Positions 1 to 11,917 of a DNA stretch of 54,451 nt are shown here, piece by piece (positions within the stretch are counted from its first letter, which is position 1; every line of letters starts with the position of its first letter). Location of the stretch: contig NZ_PPTG01000027.1 in assembly GCF_002954245.1 (NCBI RefSeq), positions 391-54,841 of the forward strand, read 5' to 3'. The translations under genes and the position numbers were made by a program. A model generated the notes under the pieces. The model saw only the letters and a program-made list of their open reading frames with translations. It was not told where the DNA came from and searched no databases. The DNA is from Cryobacterium aureum. Its GTDB lineage: Bacteria; Actinomycetota; Actinomycetes; Actinomycetales; Microbacteriaceae.

Positions 1-321
1 GAGTTCTCAAGGATCGGACACACCCAGCCGCCGGCCACGAAGACCATTGCACTGGAGTACTTCTCTTATTTCTTGTCGCTCAGTCAGAAGTCAATATCTC
101 GTACTTCTGGTGAACTTCATCAAGTCACTGTCGCGCGGTAATTACCGGGCTATTTTGACTTGGGATTGGTCCCGCTTGAGGCCGGAAGCACTTGGCTTTT
201 TCCGAACCTGTGGGGTGACTTAGATGACATTACGGTGAATCCTGATACCCCGCAACTCACTGCGTCATCCCGGGCGTGTCGTGGGCGGACATCCGCTCGA
301 AGCATGCCTGAAACGCCACGG
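1..321. other. unassigned left flank
   Basis: No gene that I can recognise. Frames stay open for short stretches (for example frame 1 up to a TAA at 139-141), but the translations resemble no family I know. A perfect 12-bp palindrome CGGTAATTACCG lies at 136-147. This stretch is somewhat richer in AT than what follows. It may be the 3' flank of the acetyltransferase gene or the edge of a neighbouring unit outside the window. Confidence 0.4.
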
Positions 322-861
322 CTACTGCTCGGGGGCGAACGCCACGAAGAGTTCGCTCACGGAGTTGTAGTACTGGTCGGTTCGGCCCTTGTGCGTCATG
401 CCGATACGCAGGCAGACCCGCTGCGACGGCCGGTTACTGGGCGTGGTCACCGCCACTACCCGGTCGATACCGGTCTTCCAGCCTTCGGCCAGTACAGCGG
501 ACGCCGCTTCGGTCGCGTAGCCGTGATGCCACGCGTTCGGGTGAAAGTGCCAGCCGATCTCGGTGTCCCCCGACGGCACGAGTGGAGTGACCGAGCTCGA
601 CGCCGGAATGGACTTGAGCAACAGGTTGCCGAAGATTTCGCCGGTGTCGGCATCCGTTACCGCCCGAATGGCGTGAACGGGATGCTCCATCCCCTGCCAG
701 CGGTTGATCACCGCGACCGCCTCGGCGCGATCGGTCATCACCCGCGGGTGCAGCCCGATGTGCTGTTGCACAGACCATAGGGAGTACAGCCCGAAGACGA
801 AGTCGGTGTCATCGAGGGTCCAAGGGCGCAGCAGCAGGTGTTCGGTTCGAAGAGTTTCCAC
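322..861 (-). CDS. GNAT family N-acetyltransferase (RimJ/RimL type)
   Basis: Acetyl-CoA-dependent N-acetyltransferase of the RimJ/RimL branch; the substrate is not predictable. The N-terminal motif LRTEHLLLRPW is the typical first strand of this family. The acetyl-CoA binding region is degenerate: GYATEAASAVLAEGW stands in for the usual GxGxxxEA helix. A C-terminal stretch with R-x-C-L-R-I-G-M follows, where the family usually has S-x-x-x-x-x-K-x-G. I chose the GTG at 861 because family members start two to six residues before LRTE; an in-frame ATG at 900 would add 13 residues with no similarity. Neither start has a strong Shine-Dalgarno. It follows tyrS on the same strand and could be co-transcribed with it. 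Confidence 0.8.
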   Translation of the reverse strand: METLRTEHLLLRPWTLDDTDFVFGLYSLWSVQQHIGLHPRVMTDRAEAVAVINRWQGMEHPVHAIRAVTDADTGEIFGNLLLKSIPASSSVTPLVPSGDTEIGWHFHPNAWHHGYATEAASAVLAEGWKTGIDRVVAVTTPSNRPSQRVCLRIGMTHKGRTDQYYNSVSELFVAFAPEQ

Positions 862-917
862 GTCGACATCTTGCCACCCGCACCTGCCGACCCCATGCAA
901 CGGAGCCGCGCAGGTGA

Positions 918-2219
918 CTACTCGACGAAAATACCGGCCAGCGTCTTCTTGCCGCGGCGCAGCACTGCTACTCCCCCGGGCAGCACGGATCCTTCAATGG
1001 TCAGGTCGAGACTGGTGACCTTCTCGTTGTTGAGATACACCCCACCCTGTTGCACCGCACGTCGGGCGTCACCGATGCTCTTCGACAGCTCGGTATCGAC
1101 GAGCAGCTGCAGCACGGTCGCGTGCGGCGCCGTCGTGGTGTGCGGAAGTTCGCGCAGCGCGGCTTCGAGGGTATCCGGGTCGAGCTCGGCGAGGTCACCC
1201 TGGCCGAACAGGGCTTCGGCGGCGTGGATAGCGGCATCCGTTGCGGCTTGACCGTGCACGAGGCTGGTCACCTCGAGGGCGAGTCGGCGCTGCGCTTCAC
1301 GGCGGAACGGCTCGGTTTCGACGAGTTCGGCGAACCTGTCGATCTCAGTGCGCGTGAGAAACGTGAATACCTTGAGCCGAAAGACCACGTCGGCATCGTC
1401 GGTGTTGAGCCAGAACTGGTAGAAGGCATACGGGCTCGTGAGGTTCGGGTCGAGCCAGACTGCGTTGCCCTCGCTTTTGCCGAACTTGGTGCCGTCGCTG
1501 TTGGTGATGAGGGGGGTGCCGATGGCGTGCACGGTGCCGCTTTCGGCGCGGCGGATTAGATCGGTTCCACTCGTGAGGTTGCCCCACTGGTCGCTGCCGC
1601 CGGTCTGCAGCACACAGCCGTAGCTGCGGAACAGTTCGAGGTAGTCCAGGCCCTGCAGAATCTGGTAGCTGAACTCGGTGTAGCTGATGCCGGCGTCGGA
1701 ATTGAGGCGCGCGCTGACGGCATCCTTTTTGAGCATGGTGCCGACGCGGTAGTACTTGCCGATTTCGCGCAAGAAATCGATGGCGCTCAGCGGCGCGGTC
1801 CAGTCCAGGTTGTTCACCAGGGTGACGGCGTTGTCGCCTTCGGAGCTAAGAAACCGGGACACCTGCGCCTGCAGGTAGCCGACCCACTCGGCGACGGTGT
1901 CGGTGGGCGTGAGCGTGCGCTCGGCGGTGGGGCGCGGGTCGCCGATGAGTCCGGTGGAACCACCGACCAGGCCGAGCGGATGGTGTCCAGCCAGTTGCAG
2001 GCGCCGCATCAGCAGCAGCTGCACCAGGTTGCCCAGGTGCAGGCTCGCCGCAGTCGGGTCGAATCCGCAGTAATAGGTGATCGGGTCACCATCGAGCAGC
2101 GCTTTGAGCTCGGTCTCGTCGGTGGAGACGTGCACGAGGCCGCGCCAGTTGATCTCCTCCCACACGGAATCGAAGGAGGGATCATTGGTCTGCTGGGCAA
2201 GAATGGTGGGGTCTGACAC
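918..2219 (-). CDS. tyrS: tyrosyl-tRNA synthetase
   Basis: Cytoplasmic class I aminoacyl-tRNA synthetase that charges tRNA-Tyr. The 433 residues match the usual bacterial TyrRS length. HLGN at 61-64 is the HIGH signature and KFGKS at 245-249 is the KMSKS loop. SYTEFSYQILQGLDY and QTGGSDQWGN carry tyrosine-binding residues, and the last 70 or so residues look like an S4 RNA-binding domain. The start is GTG at 2219. There is no Shine-Dalgarno; TAATCT lies 6 nt upstream, so a leaderless mRNA is likely. Confidence 0.97.
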   Translation of the reverse strand: MSDPTILAQQTNDPSFDSVWEEINWRGLVHVSTDETELKALLDGDPITYYCGFDPTAASLHLGNLVQLLLMRRLQLAGHHPLGLVGGSTGLIGDPRPTAERTLTPTDTVAEWVGYLQAQVSRFLSSEGDNAVTLVNNLDWTAPLSAIDFLREIGKYYRVGTMLKKDAVSARLNSDAGISYTEFSYQILQGLDYLELFRSYGCVLQTGGSDQWGNLTSGTDLIRRAESGTVHAIGTPLITNSDGTKFGKSEGNAVWLDPNLTSPYAFYQFWLNTDDADVVFRLKVFTFLTRTEIDRFAELVETEPFRREAQRRLALEVTSLVHGQAATDAAIHAAEALFGQGDLAELDPDTLEAALRELPHTTTAPHATVLQLLVDTELSKSIGDARRAVQQGGVYLNNEKVTSLDLTIEGSVLPGGVAVLRRGKKTLAGIFVE

Positions 2220-2225
2220 GCGTTC

Positions 2226-2231
2226 AGATTA
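2226..2231 (-). promoter_or_regulatory. -10 box of tyrS, leaderless
   Basis: TAATCT on the minus strand ends 6 nt before the GTG start of tyrS. That spacing puts the predicted transcription start at or next to the start codon. No Shine-Dalgarno lies between them. Confidence 0.55.
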
Positions 2232-2290
2232 CCAGCCGGGGCCGCCTCGCCGGGTCGGCGACAGCATCCGCTCCCCGTGCGTGTCAATTC

Positions 2291-2354
2291 AGCCTTAAGC
2301 CTATATTAGGTTTGATTTAGCCTGTGAGCTTAATTAGACTAAATACAGGACGGA
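2291..2354 (+). promoter_or_regulatory. AT-rich promoter with two dyads before the satD-like gene
   Basis: This stretch is far richer in AT than its surroundings. It holds the palindrome CCTATATTAGG at 2300-2310 and an inverted repeat TTTAG (2316-2320) with CTAAA (2339-2343). A Shine-Dalgarno GGACGGAG at 2348-2354 precedes the ATG at 2364. The downstream protein has a C-terminal helix-turn-helix, so autoregulation through these dyads is a reasonable inference. Confidence 0.5.
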
Positions 2355-2363
2355 GCCTGAGCC

Positions 2364-2993
2364 ATGTTTGTCATCACCGCTGACCAGATCGACAGCCGCA
2401 ACGATCACGATCGTGCGCGGGAGATGATCGCCCAACTCCTGGCGCAGAACCCGGATGCCTTCAGTCTGCCGCCCGACCAAACCGCCGGCGATGAGATTCA
2501 GCTGCTCGTATCGGCGGCCCAGCCGACGCTCTCCACCATTCTCGCGTTGCATCGTTCCGGCCATTGGAGCGTCGGGCTCGGAATCGGCGCCGTGCGCACG
2601 CCTCTGCCGGTGTCGACCCGGCAGGCCACCGGCGGCGCGTTCATCGCGGCCCGCGATGCCGTGGTGCGCGCGAAGCGAACCGAGGCGCACTTTGCCCTCG
2701 AGGTCAGCCAAACGGATGCCGCCGCCACTGATACCGCCGCCGGCATCGAGGCGCTACTCACCATGCTGTTGCTGCTGCGTCAACGCCGCACCCCGCAGGG
2801 CTGGGAGGCCGGCGACCTGTTCGAAAGCGGGCTGGCCCAAACCGACATCGCTTCGGAGCTCAAAATCACGACCGGAGCCGTGAGCCAGCGGCTCAAGGCG
2901 GCACAGTACCGGGTCGAGCAGGCAGCGCGGCCGGCGTTGGTTAGGCTGTTGGAGCAGCTCGACCACAACGCGAACGAATCGGAAACCCTATGA
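2364..2993 (+). CDS. SatD-like helix-turn-helix protein
   Basis: The N-terminus MFVITADQIDSR matches the opening of SatD-family proteins (named from the Streptococcus mutans sat operon), whose biochemical role is unsettled. Residues 157-182 (AQTDIASELKITTGAVSQRLKAA) form a helix-turn-helix, so it probably binds DNA. The central part has no catalytic motif I recognise. The 209-residue length fits the family. The stop overlaps the start of the next gene (ATGA), so the two are translationally coupled; SatD and a DUF3307-type membrane protein commonly occur together. The clear Shine-Dalgarno supports the ATG at 2364. Confidence 0.75.
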   Translation: MFVITADQIDSRNDHDRAREMIAQLLAQNPDAFSLPPDQTAGDEIQLLVSAAQPTLSTILALHRSGHWSVGLGIGAVRTPLPVSTRQATGGAFIAARDAVVRAKRTEAHFALEVSQTDAAATDTAAGIEALLTMLLLLRQRRTPQGWEAGDLFESGLAQTDIASELKITTGAVSQRLKAAQYRVEQAARPALVRLLEQLDHNANESETL

Positions 2994-3589
2994 CTTTCAC
3001 CGTTCTCACGTTTCTGTACTGGGTCGCGCTGATCCTGGTTGCCCTCGCCTCGCTCACCTGCGCCGCGATCGCCTTCAAACTGCATCGTCAGCTCTACGCC
3101 ATCGCCGCCATCGCGGGACTTGCCGTAGCGCTGGTGTTGGCCGCTGTAGCCGTCGGGCCCGGCCCGAGCGCTTTCGGCATTGTGCTCGGCATGCTCGCGC
3201 TGGCCCTGGCCGTTATCGGCGGCGGTCCGGTCGCGGTACTCGCCCTCGATCTCGCTACCAACAACTCGGTGCCGCCGGGCCAGCACGGCGGAATCATGGT
3301 GCTGAACGCCGGCAAACCGGCTCCGACCATGGCCGGGGTCAGGGACCCGGAAACCCACGAGGTGCTGCGCGGCGGCGTGACCATCGGCATCCTGGAACGG
3401 CTCGCCGTGGCCGGAGCGATTCTCGCCGGTTTCCCTGAGGCCATCGCCATCGTCGTCGCCATCAAGGGTGTCGGCCGGTTCACCGAGCTGGCCGCGGCCG
3501 AATCCCGCGAACGGTTCATCATCGGCACACTGTCGAGCCTCACCTGGGCCTGTGCCTGCGCCGCACTCGTGCCGATGGCGCTGGTCTAG
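2990..3589 (+). CDS. multi-pass membrane protein, DUF3307-like, partner of SatD
   Basis: 199 residues with about five hydrophobic segments: near 5-28, 35-55, 60-85, a C-terminal pair around 133-158, and 172-197. The C-terminal pattern IGILERLAVAGAILAGFPEAIAI, then KGVGRF, then RERFIIGTLSSL resembles the conserved end of DUF3307 proteins, where a short basic loop lies between two helices. No enzyme function is evident. The start ATG overlaps the satD-like stop, which makes a two-gene operon. The regulator-like partner may act with this protein in the membrane or control it. Confidence 0.65.
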   Translation: MTFTVLTFLYWVALILVALASLTCAAIAFKLHRQLYAIAAIAGLAVALVLAAVAVGPGPSAFGIVLGMLALALAVIGGGPVAVLALDLATNNSVPPGQHGGIMVLNAGKPAPTMAGVRDPETHEVLRGGVTIGILERLAVAGAILAGFPEAIAIVVAIKGVGRFTELAAAESRERFIIGTLSSLTWACACAALVPMALV

Positions 3590-3644
3590 CGCCGCGGTTT
3601 ATTTCCTCGCAGGCACACGTGTGCGCCGCCGATACAGCACTGCT

Positions 3645-6288
<2,644 letters not shown>

Positions 6289-6328
6289 GGTTCTCCCTAA
6301 ATCTTGATCTGTCTAAAGTTTACGTGCT

Positions 6329-6435
6329 GGGGCCTGCGCCCCCGGTCGTCCGCCCTGTGCCGCGGACGGGGCCTGGGCCCCGTCCACGGGCCCAGTTTAT
6401 AAACTGGGCCCCGGGTCGGGGCCCAGGCCCCGTCC
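6329..6435. repeat. nested GC-rich palindromes between argF and argG
   Basis: A perfect 24-bp palindrome occupies 6388-6411 (GGGCCCAGTTTA and its reverse complement). It is flanked by a 19-bp perfect inverted repeat: 6364-6382 pairs with 6417-6435. The left arm is itself a hairpin, GGACGGGGCC-TG-GGCCCCGTCC, at 6364-6385. A smaller relative, GGGGC-CTGC-GCCCC, lies at 6329-6342. It may act as a terminator for argF or be a dispersed palindromic repeat; no T-run follows it on either strand. Confidence 0.85.
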
Positions 6436-6455
6436 CGATGGCGAGAGCGAGACGG

Positions 6456-7385
6456 TCAGGCCGCGTTTTGCGCGAGCAACCAGACCAGCAAAGCCTTCTG
6501 GGCGTGCAGGCGGTTCTCTGCCTCATCCCAGATGATGCTCTGCGCACCGTCGATGACCTCGGCGGTCACCTCGTAGCCGCGGTCGGCCGGCAGGCAGTGC
6601 ATGAAGTGCGCGCCCGGCTTGGCCAGCCCCATCAGCTCAGCGTCGACCCGGTACTGGCCGAGGTCCCCGAGCCGCGCGGCCTTCTCCTCTTCCTTGCCCA
6701 TCGACACCCAGGTATCGGTGATGACCACGTCGACGCCGGTGACGGCTTCGCGCGGGTCGGTAAACAGAGAAACCGAACCGCCGGTGCGGGCAGCGATGGC
6801 CGTCGCATCCGTTACCACCTGATCGGTCGGGGTGTACCCGACCGGCGAGGCGATGCGCACGTGCATGCCGGCGGTTGCTCCCGCCAGCAGGTAAGACTGG
6901 CCCATGTTGCAGGCTCCGTCCCCGAGAAAGGCGAGGGTTTGCCCGGCGAGGTCGCCGCGGTGTTCGCGGATGGTCATCAGGTCGGCGAGCAGCTGGCAGG
7001 GGTGAAAGTCGTCGCTGAGCGCGTTGATCACCGGCACCGTGGTGCCGAGGGCCATTTCTTCGAGTCCGGCCTGGCCGTAGGTGCGCCAGACAATCGCGGC
7101 GACCTGGCGTTCGAGCACGCGGGCGGTGTCGGAGGCTGTTTCCTTGCCGCCGAGCTGGCTGTTCGCGGTGCTGATGATGAGCGGGCTGCCGCCGAGGTCG
7201 GCGATCCCGACCGCGAAGGACACTCGGGTGCGGGTCGAAGACTTGTCGAAAATGACCGCGACGGTCTGCGGGCCGGTGAGCGGACGCACCGCAAATCGGT
7301 CTCGCTTCAGCTCCAGGGCCAGATCGAGAATCTCGGCCTGTTCGGCCGGGGAGATGTCGTCGTCGCGCAGGAAATGGCGGGTCAC
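6456..7385 (-). CDS. argF: ornithine carbamoyltransferase
   Basis: Makes citrulline from ornithine and carbamoyl phosphate. KSSTRTR at 48-54 binds carbamoyl phosphate and HCLP at 263-266 binds ornithine. From the GTG at 7385 the protein is 309 residues, the usual length, beginning with MTRHFLRDDDIS. The frame stays open a further 219 codons upstream, but that part overlaps argD in another frame and is not like OTC. A gap of about 100 bp separates it from the argD stop. Confidence 0.95.
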   Translation of the reverse strand: MTRHFLRDDDISPAEQAEILDLALELKRDRFAVRPLTGPQTVAVIFDKSSTRTRVSFAVGIADLGGSPLIISTANSQLGGKETASDTARVLERQVAAIVWRTYGQAGLEEMALGTTVPVINALSDDFHPCQLLADLMTIREHRGDLAGQTLAFLGDGACNMGQSYLLAGATAGMHVRIASPVGYTPTDQVVTDATAIAARTGGSVSLFTDPREAVTGVDVVITDTWVSMGKEEEKAARLGDLGQYRVDAELMGLAKPGAHFMHCLPADRGYEVTAEVIDGAQSIIWDEAENRLHAQKALLVWLLAQNAA

Positions 7386-7489
7386 GGTGTCACTTTCGGT
7401 TGGAGTTTGTTCAATCGCAGAGCGGATGCTGCCACCCGCATGAGCCTCCCACGCCGGCCTGAACCGGTGCAAAGTGGGATTCGCCCAGC

Positions 7490-8668
7490 CTAGAGGCTGG
7501 CCAGGGCTTGCCCGAACCGCTCCTGGAAGTCGGCCAATTCGGCATCGCCCACGATCAGCGGCGGGGCAATGCGAATACTGGTCTCGTTGGCGGCGTTGAT
7601 GATGAGGCCATGAGCCAGGGCCGCAGCGCCGAGCTTCAGCGCGACCGGTTCGGTCAGGCCGACGCCGAGCAGCAGGCCGCGTCCGCGAACCTCTTCGATC
7701 AGCGGCGAGTGGAACCCGAGAATGATCTCGCGCAACTGCTGGCCTCGTCGAGCGGCGTTCGCGGCGAGGTCGTCGCGTTCGATCACACCGAGCACCGCGT
7801 TTGCGGTGGCGGTGACGAGCGGGTTGCCGGCGAAAGTCGAACCGTGCTGGCCGCGCCGGAACAGGTCGGAGGCCCAGCCGAAGGTGACCAGCGCACCAAT
7901 GGGAACACCGCCACCCATCCCTTTGGCGATCGTGACGGCATCCGGAAGAATCTCGGCGTGGTTGTAGGCAAACCAGGCGCCTGTGCGGGCGACTCCGGTC
8001 TGGATTTCGTCGATGATCAGCAAAACACCGTGTTCGGTGCACAGCTCGCGGGCGCGTTTCAGAAATCCTTCCGGCAGGTCGATGACGCCAGCCTCGCCCT
8101 TGACCGGCTCGAGGAACAGGGCGGCGACGGTGTTGTCGATCGTGGCTTCGAGGGCCTTGATCGTGCTGTCGATGTGTTTGACACCGCCGGGCACGGGTTC
8201 GAACGCCTCCCGCATGTGCGGCTTGCCCGACAGCGCAAGCGCGCCCATGGTGCGACCGTGGAAGGAGTCGTGCAGTGAAATGATGCGCGTGCGGTGGCCC
8301 TTATTGTTCAGCCGGGCCAGTTTGAACGCGGCCTCGTTAGCCTCGGCGCCGGAGTTGCAGAAGTAGACGCGACCTTCGTCGCCGGCACCAGTGATGCGCT
8401 TGAGGCGTTCAGCCAGTTCAATTTGCGGCGGGGTCGCGAAATAGTTCGAGACGTGGCTGATCGTGCCGATCTGCTTCGTTACCGCCGCGACGACCTCGGG
8501 GTGGGCGTGACCGAGCGAGTTCACGGCGATGCCGGCCAGAAAGTCGAGATACTTGGTGCCCTTCTCGTCCCAGACGTAACAGCCTTCACCGCGCACGAGC
8601 ATAGCCAGCGGCGGGCTGAACGTGCGCATCATTGAATCGGCGAACCGGTTCTGCCAGTGTTGCGTCAT
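7490..8668 (-). CDS. argD: acetylornithine aminotransferase
   Basis: PLP-dependent class III aminotransferase that converts N-acetylglutamate semialdehyde to N-acetylornithine. [17 protein letters not shown] is the cofactor loop, DEIQTG begins at 220, and Lys249 in TIAKGMGGG forms the Schiff base. The 392 residues are normal. The ATG overlaps the argB stop by four bases (ATGA), so the two genes are translationally coupled. Confidence 0.96.
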   Translation of the reverse strand: MTQHWQNRFADSMMRTFSPPLAMLVRGEGCYVWDEKGTKYLDFLAGIAVNSLGHAHPEVVAAVTKQIGTISHVSNYFATPPQIELAERLKRITGAGDEGRVYFCNSGAEANEAAFKLARLNNKGHRTRIISLHDSFHGRTMGALALSGKPHMREAFEPVPGGVKHIDSTIKALEATIDNTVAALFLEPVKGEAGVIDLPEGFLKRARELCTEHGVLLIIDEIQTGVARTGAWFAYNHAEILPDAVTIAKGMGGGVPIGALVTFGWASDLFRRGQHGSTFAGNPLVTATANAVLGVIERDDLAANAARRGQQLREIILGFHSPLIEEVRGRGLLLGVGLTEPVALKLGAAALAHGLIINAANETSIRIAPPLIVGDAELADFQERFGQALASL

Positions 8669-9579
8669 GCGGGTACTACCTCCGTGCCAATGCCGCTTCC
8701 AGTGAAAATTTCGAGCAGGATCGAGTGCGGCACTCGCCCGTCGATGATTGCGGCCTTGGCGACTCCGCCGCCGACAGCGTCGAGGCAGGCCGTCATTTTG
8801 GGGATCATGCCCGATTCCAGCTCGGGCAGCAGGCCACGCAGCTCGAGAACATCAATGATGGAAACGAGCGAATCCCGGTTCGGCCAGTCGCGGTAGAGCC
8901 CAGCGACATCGGTGAGAATCACGAGCTTGGCCGCGCCGAGGGCGATCGCAAGTGCGGCAGCGGCAGCGTCGGCGTTGACGTTCAGGGACTGACCCGGAAC
9001 ATCCGAATCGGGAGCGATCGACGACACCACCGGGATGCGGCCGGCGGCGAGTTGCGCGAGCACCGCTTCCGGGTCGACGCCGACGACGTCACCGACGAGT
9101 CCGAGGTCGACCTCTTCGCCATCAATGACCACACCACGCCGCCGTCCCCGAAACAGGCCGGCGTCTTCGCCGCTGAGTCCGGCGGCGAGCGGGCCGTGCT
9201 GGTTAATGTGGCTGACCAGGTCGCGGTTGATCTGGCCGGTGAGCACCATGCGCACGACATCCATCGCTTCGGGGGTGGTCACCCGGTAGCCGCCAAGAAA
9301 CTCGCTCTCGATGCCTAGGCGCTTCAGCATGGCCGAGATCTGCGGGCCGCCGCCGTGCACGACCACCGGGCGGATGCCCGCGTAGCGGAGATAGACCATG
9401 TCTTCGGCGAAGGCACGCTGCAACTCTTCGCTCACCATGGCGTTGCCGCCGAACTTCACCACGATGATCTGGTCGTGAAAGCGTTTGAGCCAGGGCAGGG
9501 ATTCGATCAGCGTTGCCGCTTTAATGGATGCTTCGGCTTGGCTGGTCTCGTCGGGCTTCGTTCTGGGTGTCTCGGTCAT
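8665..9579 (-). CDS. argB: acetylglutamate kinase
   Basis: Phosphorylates N-acetylglutamate, often the arginine-controlled step. Amino-acid kinase motifs VVKFGGNAM and [11 protein letters not shown] are present, as is the C-terminal [21 protein letters not shown] start it at the ATG at 9579, two bases after the argJ stop, which gives 304 residues. A longer frame to 9744 overlaps argJ and reads as low-complexity arginine-rich sequence. Whether it is feedback inhibited cannot be read with confidence. Confidence 0.95.
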   Translation of the reverse strand: MTETPRTKPDETSQAEASIKAATLIESLPWLKRFHDQIIVVKFGGNAMVSEELQRAFAEDMVYLRYAGIRPVVVHGGGPQISAMLKRLGIESEFLGGYRVTTPEAMDVVRMVLTGQINRDLVSHINQHGPLAAGLSGEDAGLFRGRRRGVVIDGEEVDLGLVGDVVGVDPEAVLAQLAAGRIPVVSSIAPDSDVPGQSLNVNADAAAAALAIALGAAKLVILTDVAGLYRDWPNRDSLVSIIDVLELRGLLPELESGMIPKMTACLDAVGGGVAKAAIIDGRVPHSILLEIFTGSGIGTEVVPA

Positions 9580-9581
9580 GA

Positions 9582-10763
9582 TCAGCTCGAGTACGCGCTG
9601 TTCTCTTCGACGTAGTCGTGGGTGAGGTCGTTGGTCCACAGCGTGGCCATTTCGCTGCCGGCGTGCAGGTCGATCAGTACAGTCACGCCGCGGCTCGAGA
9701 GGTCGACGAGGTCGCGCGGCTGGTCCGGCTCCCCTGCTGTGCACACCTGCACACCGTTGATAGCGACGTCGATGCCGTAGGGGTCGAACGCGGCGTCCTT
9801 GACCGGGACGGTTCCGACAGCGGCGAGCACGCGGCCCCAGTTCGGGTCGTTGCCGAAGATGGCCGACTTGAACAGGTTGCTGCGCGAGACGGCGCGGGCC
9901 ACGGTGACGGCTTCGTCTTCGGAGACCGCGTTCGTGACCGTGATCGCCACGTCGTGCGCGGCACCCTCGGCGTCACCTTGTAACTGCAAGACGAGGTCGC
10001 GGCAGATCTCAATAAGCGCGGCTCGGAATTCGGCCAAGTCTGCGGCGACGCCGCTGGCGCCGGAGCAGAGCAGGCTCACGGTGTCGTTGGTCGACATGCA
10101 GCCGTCAGAGTCGAGGCGGTCGAAGGTGACCCGGGTGGCCGCGTGTAGTGCCGTGTCGAGCTCGGCCGAGTCGAGCACGGCGTCGGTCGTGATGACGACA
10201 AGCATCGTAGCAAGGCCCGGAGCGAGCATGCCGGCGCCCTTGGCCATGGCGCCGATGCTCCAACCGGCGGCAGATGTGTGCGCGGCCTGCTTCGGGCGCG
10301 TGTCGGTGGTCATGATCGCCTGCGCGGCCAGCAGGCCGGCGGCCGGCGTGGTGGCGGCATCCGTTTTGATGGCGAGGGTGGCGTCCCAGACGCCGGCGGT
10401 GACGAGGTCGAGGTTGAGCTGCTCACCGATCAGGCCGGTGGAGCAGACTAGAACGTCGCCGGAGGAGATGTCGAGGCGGGTGGCGACGGCTTCGGCGGTG
10501 GCGTGGGTGGTCTGGAAGCCGATGCTGCCGGTGTAGCAGTTGGCGCCGCCGGAGTTGAGGACGATCGCGCTGACTCGGCCATCACTCATGACCTGGGTGC
10601 TCCAGATGACCGGGTTGGCCTGGCAGCGGTTGCTCGTGAATACGGTCGCGGCGTTTTGCAGCGGGCCGAGGTTCTGCACGAGGGCGAGGTCGAGCCCGCC
10701 GGACTTCTTCAGGCCGGCGGTGACGCCGGCAGCAGCAAAACCGGCGGGAAGGGTGACACTCAC
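9582..10763 (-). CDS. argJ: bifunctional glutamate N-acetyltransferase/ornithine acetyltransferase
   Basis: Recycles the acetyl group from acetylornithine to glutamate. The precursor cleaves itself at Ala185-Thr186 in [13 protein letters not shown], which makes Thr186 the N-terminal nucleophile of the beta chain. The 393 residues are normal. The start overlaps the argC stop by four bases. I cannot tell from the sequence whether it also uses acetyl-CoA. No separate argA is visible in the window. Confidence 0.96.
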   Translation of the reverse strand: MSVTLPAGFAAAGVTAGLKKSGGLDLALVQNLGPLQNAATVFTSNRCQANPVIWSTQVMSDGRVSAIVLNSGGANCYTGSIGFQTTHATAEAVATRLDISSGDVLVCSTGLIGEQLNLDLVTAGVWDATLAIKTDAATTPAAGLLAAQAIMTTDTRPKQAAHTSAAGWSIGAMAKGAGMLAPGLATMLVVITTDAVLDSAELDTALHAATRVTFDRLDSDGCMSTNDTVSLLCSGASGVAADLAEFRAALIEICRDLVLQLQGDAEGAAHDVAITVTNAVSEDEAVTVARAVSRSNLFKSAIFGNDPNWGRVLAAVGTVPVKDAAFDPYGIDVAINGVQVCTAGEPDQPRDLVDLSSRGVTVLIDLHAGSEMATLWTNDLTHDYVEENSAYSS

Positions 10764-11845
10764 GGAGCAACTCCATTCATGGTCAGACCGAGTGTTTCGG
10801 TCAGACCGAGGGCAATATTGGCGGATTGGATGGCAGCGCCGGCGGTGCCCTTGACCAGATTGTCGATCGCGGTGATGGTGACGACCCGACCGGCCGCTTC
10901 GTCGACGGCCAGCCCGATCAGAGCGGTGTTGGCGCCGAGCACGTCAGCCGTGCGCGGAAAGCGGCCAGCCGGAAGCAGGTGCACGAACGGTTCGTCGGCG
11001 TAGGCACTCTCCCAGGCGCCGCGCACGGCATCGGCGCTCGTTCCCGGCACAAGTCGGGCGGTGGCCGTTGCGAGGATGCCGCGGGCCATCGGCACGATCA
11101 CCGGGGTGAAGGAGATGGTGGCCTCTCGTGGCGAAATGGATGCTGCGCTCGTCGGGTCGGCGATGCCCGGCGCTGCGGCCCAGCGCAGCGACTGCACGAT
11201 TTCTGGAATGTGCCGGTGGGTACCGCCGACCGCGTACGGGTTGGCCGAACCGAGGATCTCGGCGGCGAGGTTGGGCAGCTTGAGACTCTTGCCGGCACCG
11301 CTCGGGCCGACGGCGAGCACGGCCACGAGGTCCTGCGCTTCGATCACGCCGGCGTGAATGCCTGGGGCCAAGGCGAGGGCGACCGTGCTGGCATTGCAGC
11401 CGGGCGCGGCGATGCGGCGAGCGCCGACGAGCCGGTCGCGCTGCTTGCCGTTCACGGTGGGCAGTTCGGGCACGCCGTAGGTCCAGGCACCGAAGTAGTC
11501 GCCGCCGTAGAATGCGGCCCAGTCGTCGGAACTTTCCAGGCGGTGGTCGGCGCCGCAGTCCACGACGAGGGTCTCGGCGGGCAGATGCGCGGTGAGTTCG
11601 CCGGATTTTCCGTGCGGCAGGGCCACGAAGACAACGTCGTGGCCGCTGAGATTCTGGGGCGTCGTGTCGACGAGGGTTAGGTGGGCGAGGGAACGCAGCG
11701 AGGGTTGCACGTCGATCAGTCGCTGCCCGGCGTTGCTGTGTGCGGTGACCGTGCGCACCTCGAATTCGGGGTGTCCGGCGAGCAGCCGCAACAGTTCGCC
11801 GCCCGCATACCCGCTCGCGCCCGCCACTGCCACCGAAAAAGCCAT
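10760..11845 (-). CDS. argC: N-acetyl-gamma-glutamyl-phosphate reductase
   Basis: NADPH-dependent reduction of acetylglutamyl phosphate; first gene of the argCJBDF operon. The nucleotide-binding turn GASGYAGGE is at 9-17 and the active-site Cys150 is in APGCNAST. 361 residues, slightly long but typical for actinobacteria. There is no Shine-Dalgarno; TAGGTT ends 6 nt before the ATG. Confidence 0.96.
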   Translation of the reverse strand: MAFSVAVAGASGYAGGELLRLLAGHPEFEVRTVTAHSNAGQRLIDVQPSLRSLAHLTLVDTTPQNLSGHDVVFVALPHGKSGELTAHLPAETLVVDCGADHRLESSDDWAAFYGGDYFGAWTYGVPELPTVNGKQRDRLVGARRIAAPGCNASTVALALAPGIHAGVIEAQDLVAVLAVGPSGAGKSLKLPNLAAEILGSANPYAVGGTHRHIPEIVQSLRWAAAPGIADPTSAASISPREATISFTPVIVPMARGILATATARLVPGTSADAVRGAWESAYADEPFVHLLPAGRFPRTADVLGANTALIGLAVDEAAGRVVTITAIDNLVKGTAGAAIQSANIALGLTETLGLTMNGVAP

Positions 11846-11851
11846 GAGTTA

Positions 11852-11857
11852 AACCTA
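11852..11857 (-). promoter_or_regulatory. -10 box of argC, leaderless
   Basis: TAGGTT on the minus strand is separated from the argC ATG by TAACTC (6 nt). The predicted transcription start coincides with the start codon. I did not find a convincing ArgR box around it. Confidence 0.5.
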
Positions 11858-11917
11858 GCGCGGCCCCGGCGGCCCCGTTTCCGCGGCCGCGCGGGGAGTC
11901 ACGGGTGGGCACCAGCG

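Noticed and set aside
7386..8042. Extended N-terminus of ArgF
   Set aside because: 219 codons upstream overlap argD in another frame and are arginine-rich; ArgF begins normally at GTG 7385.
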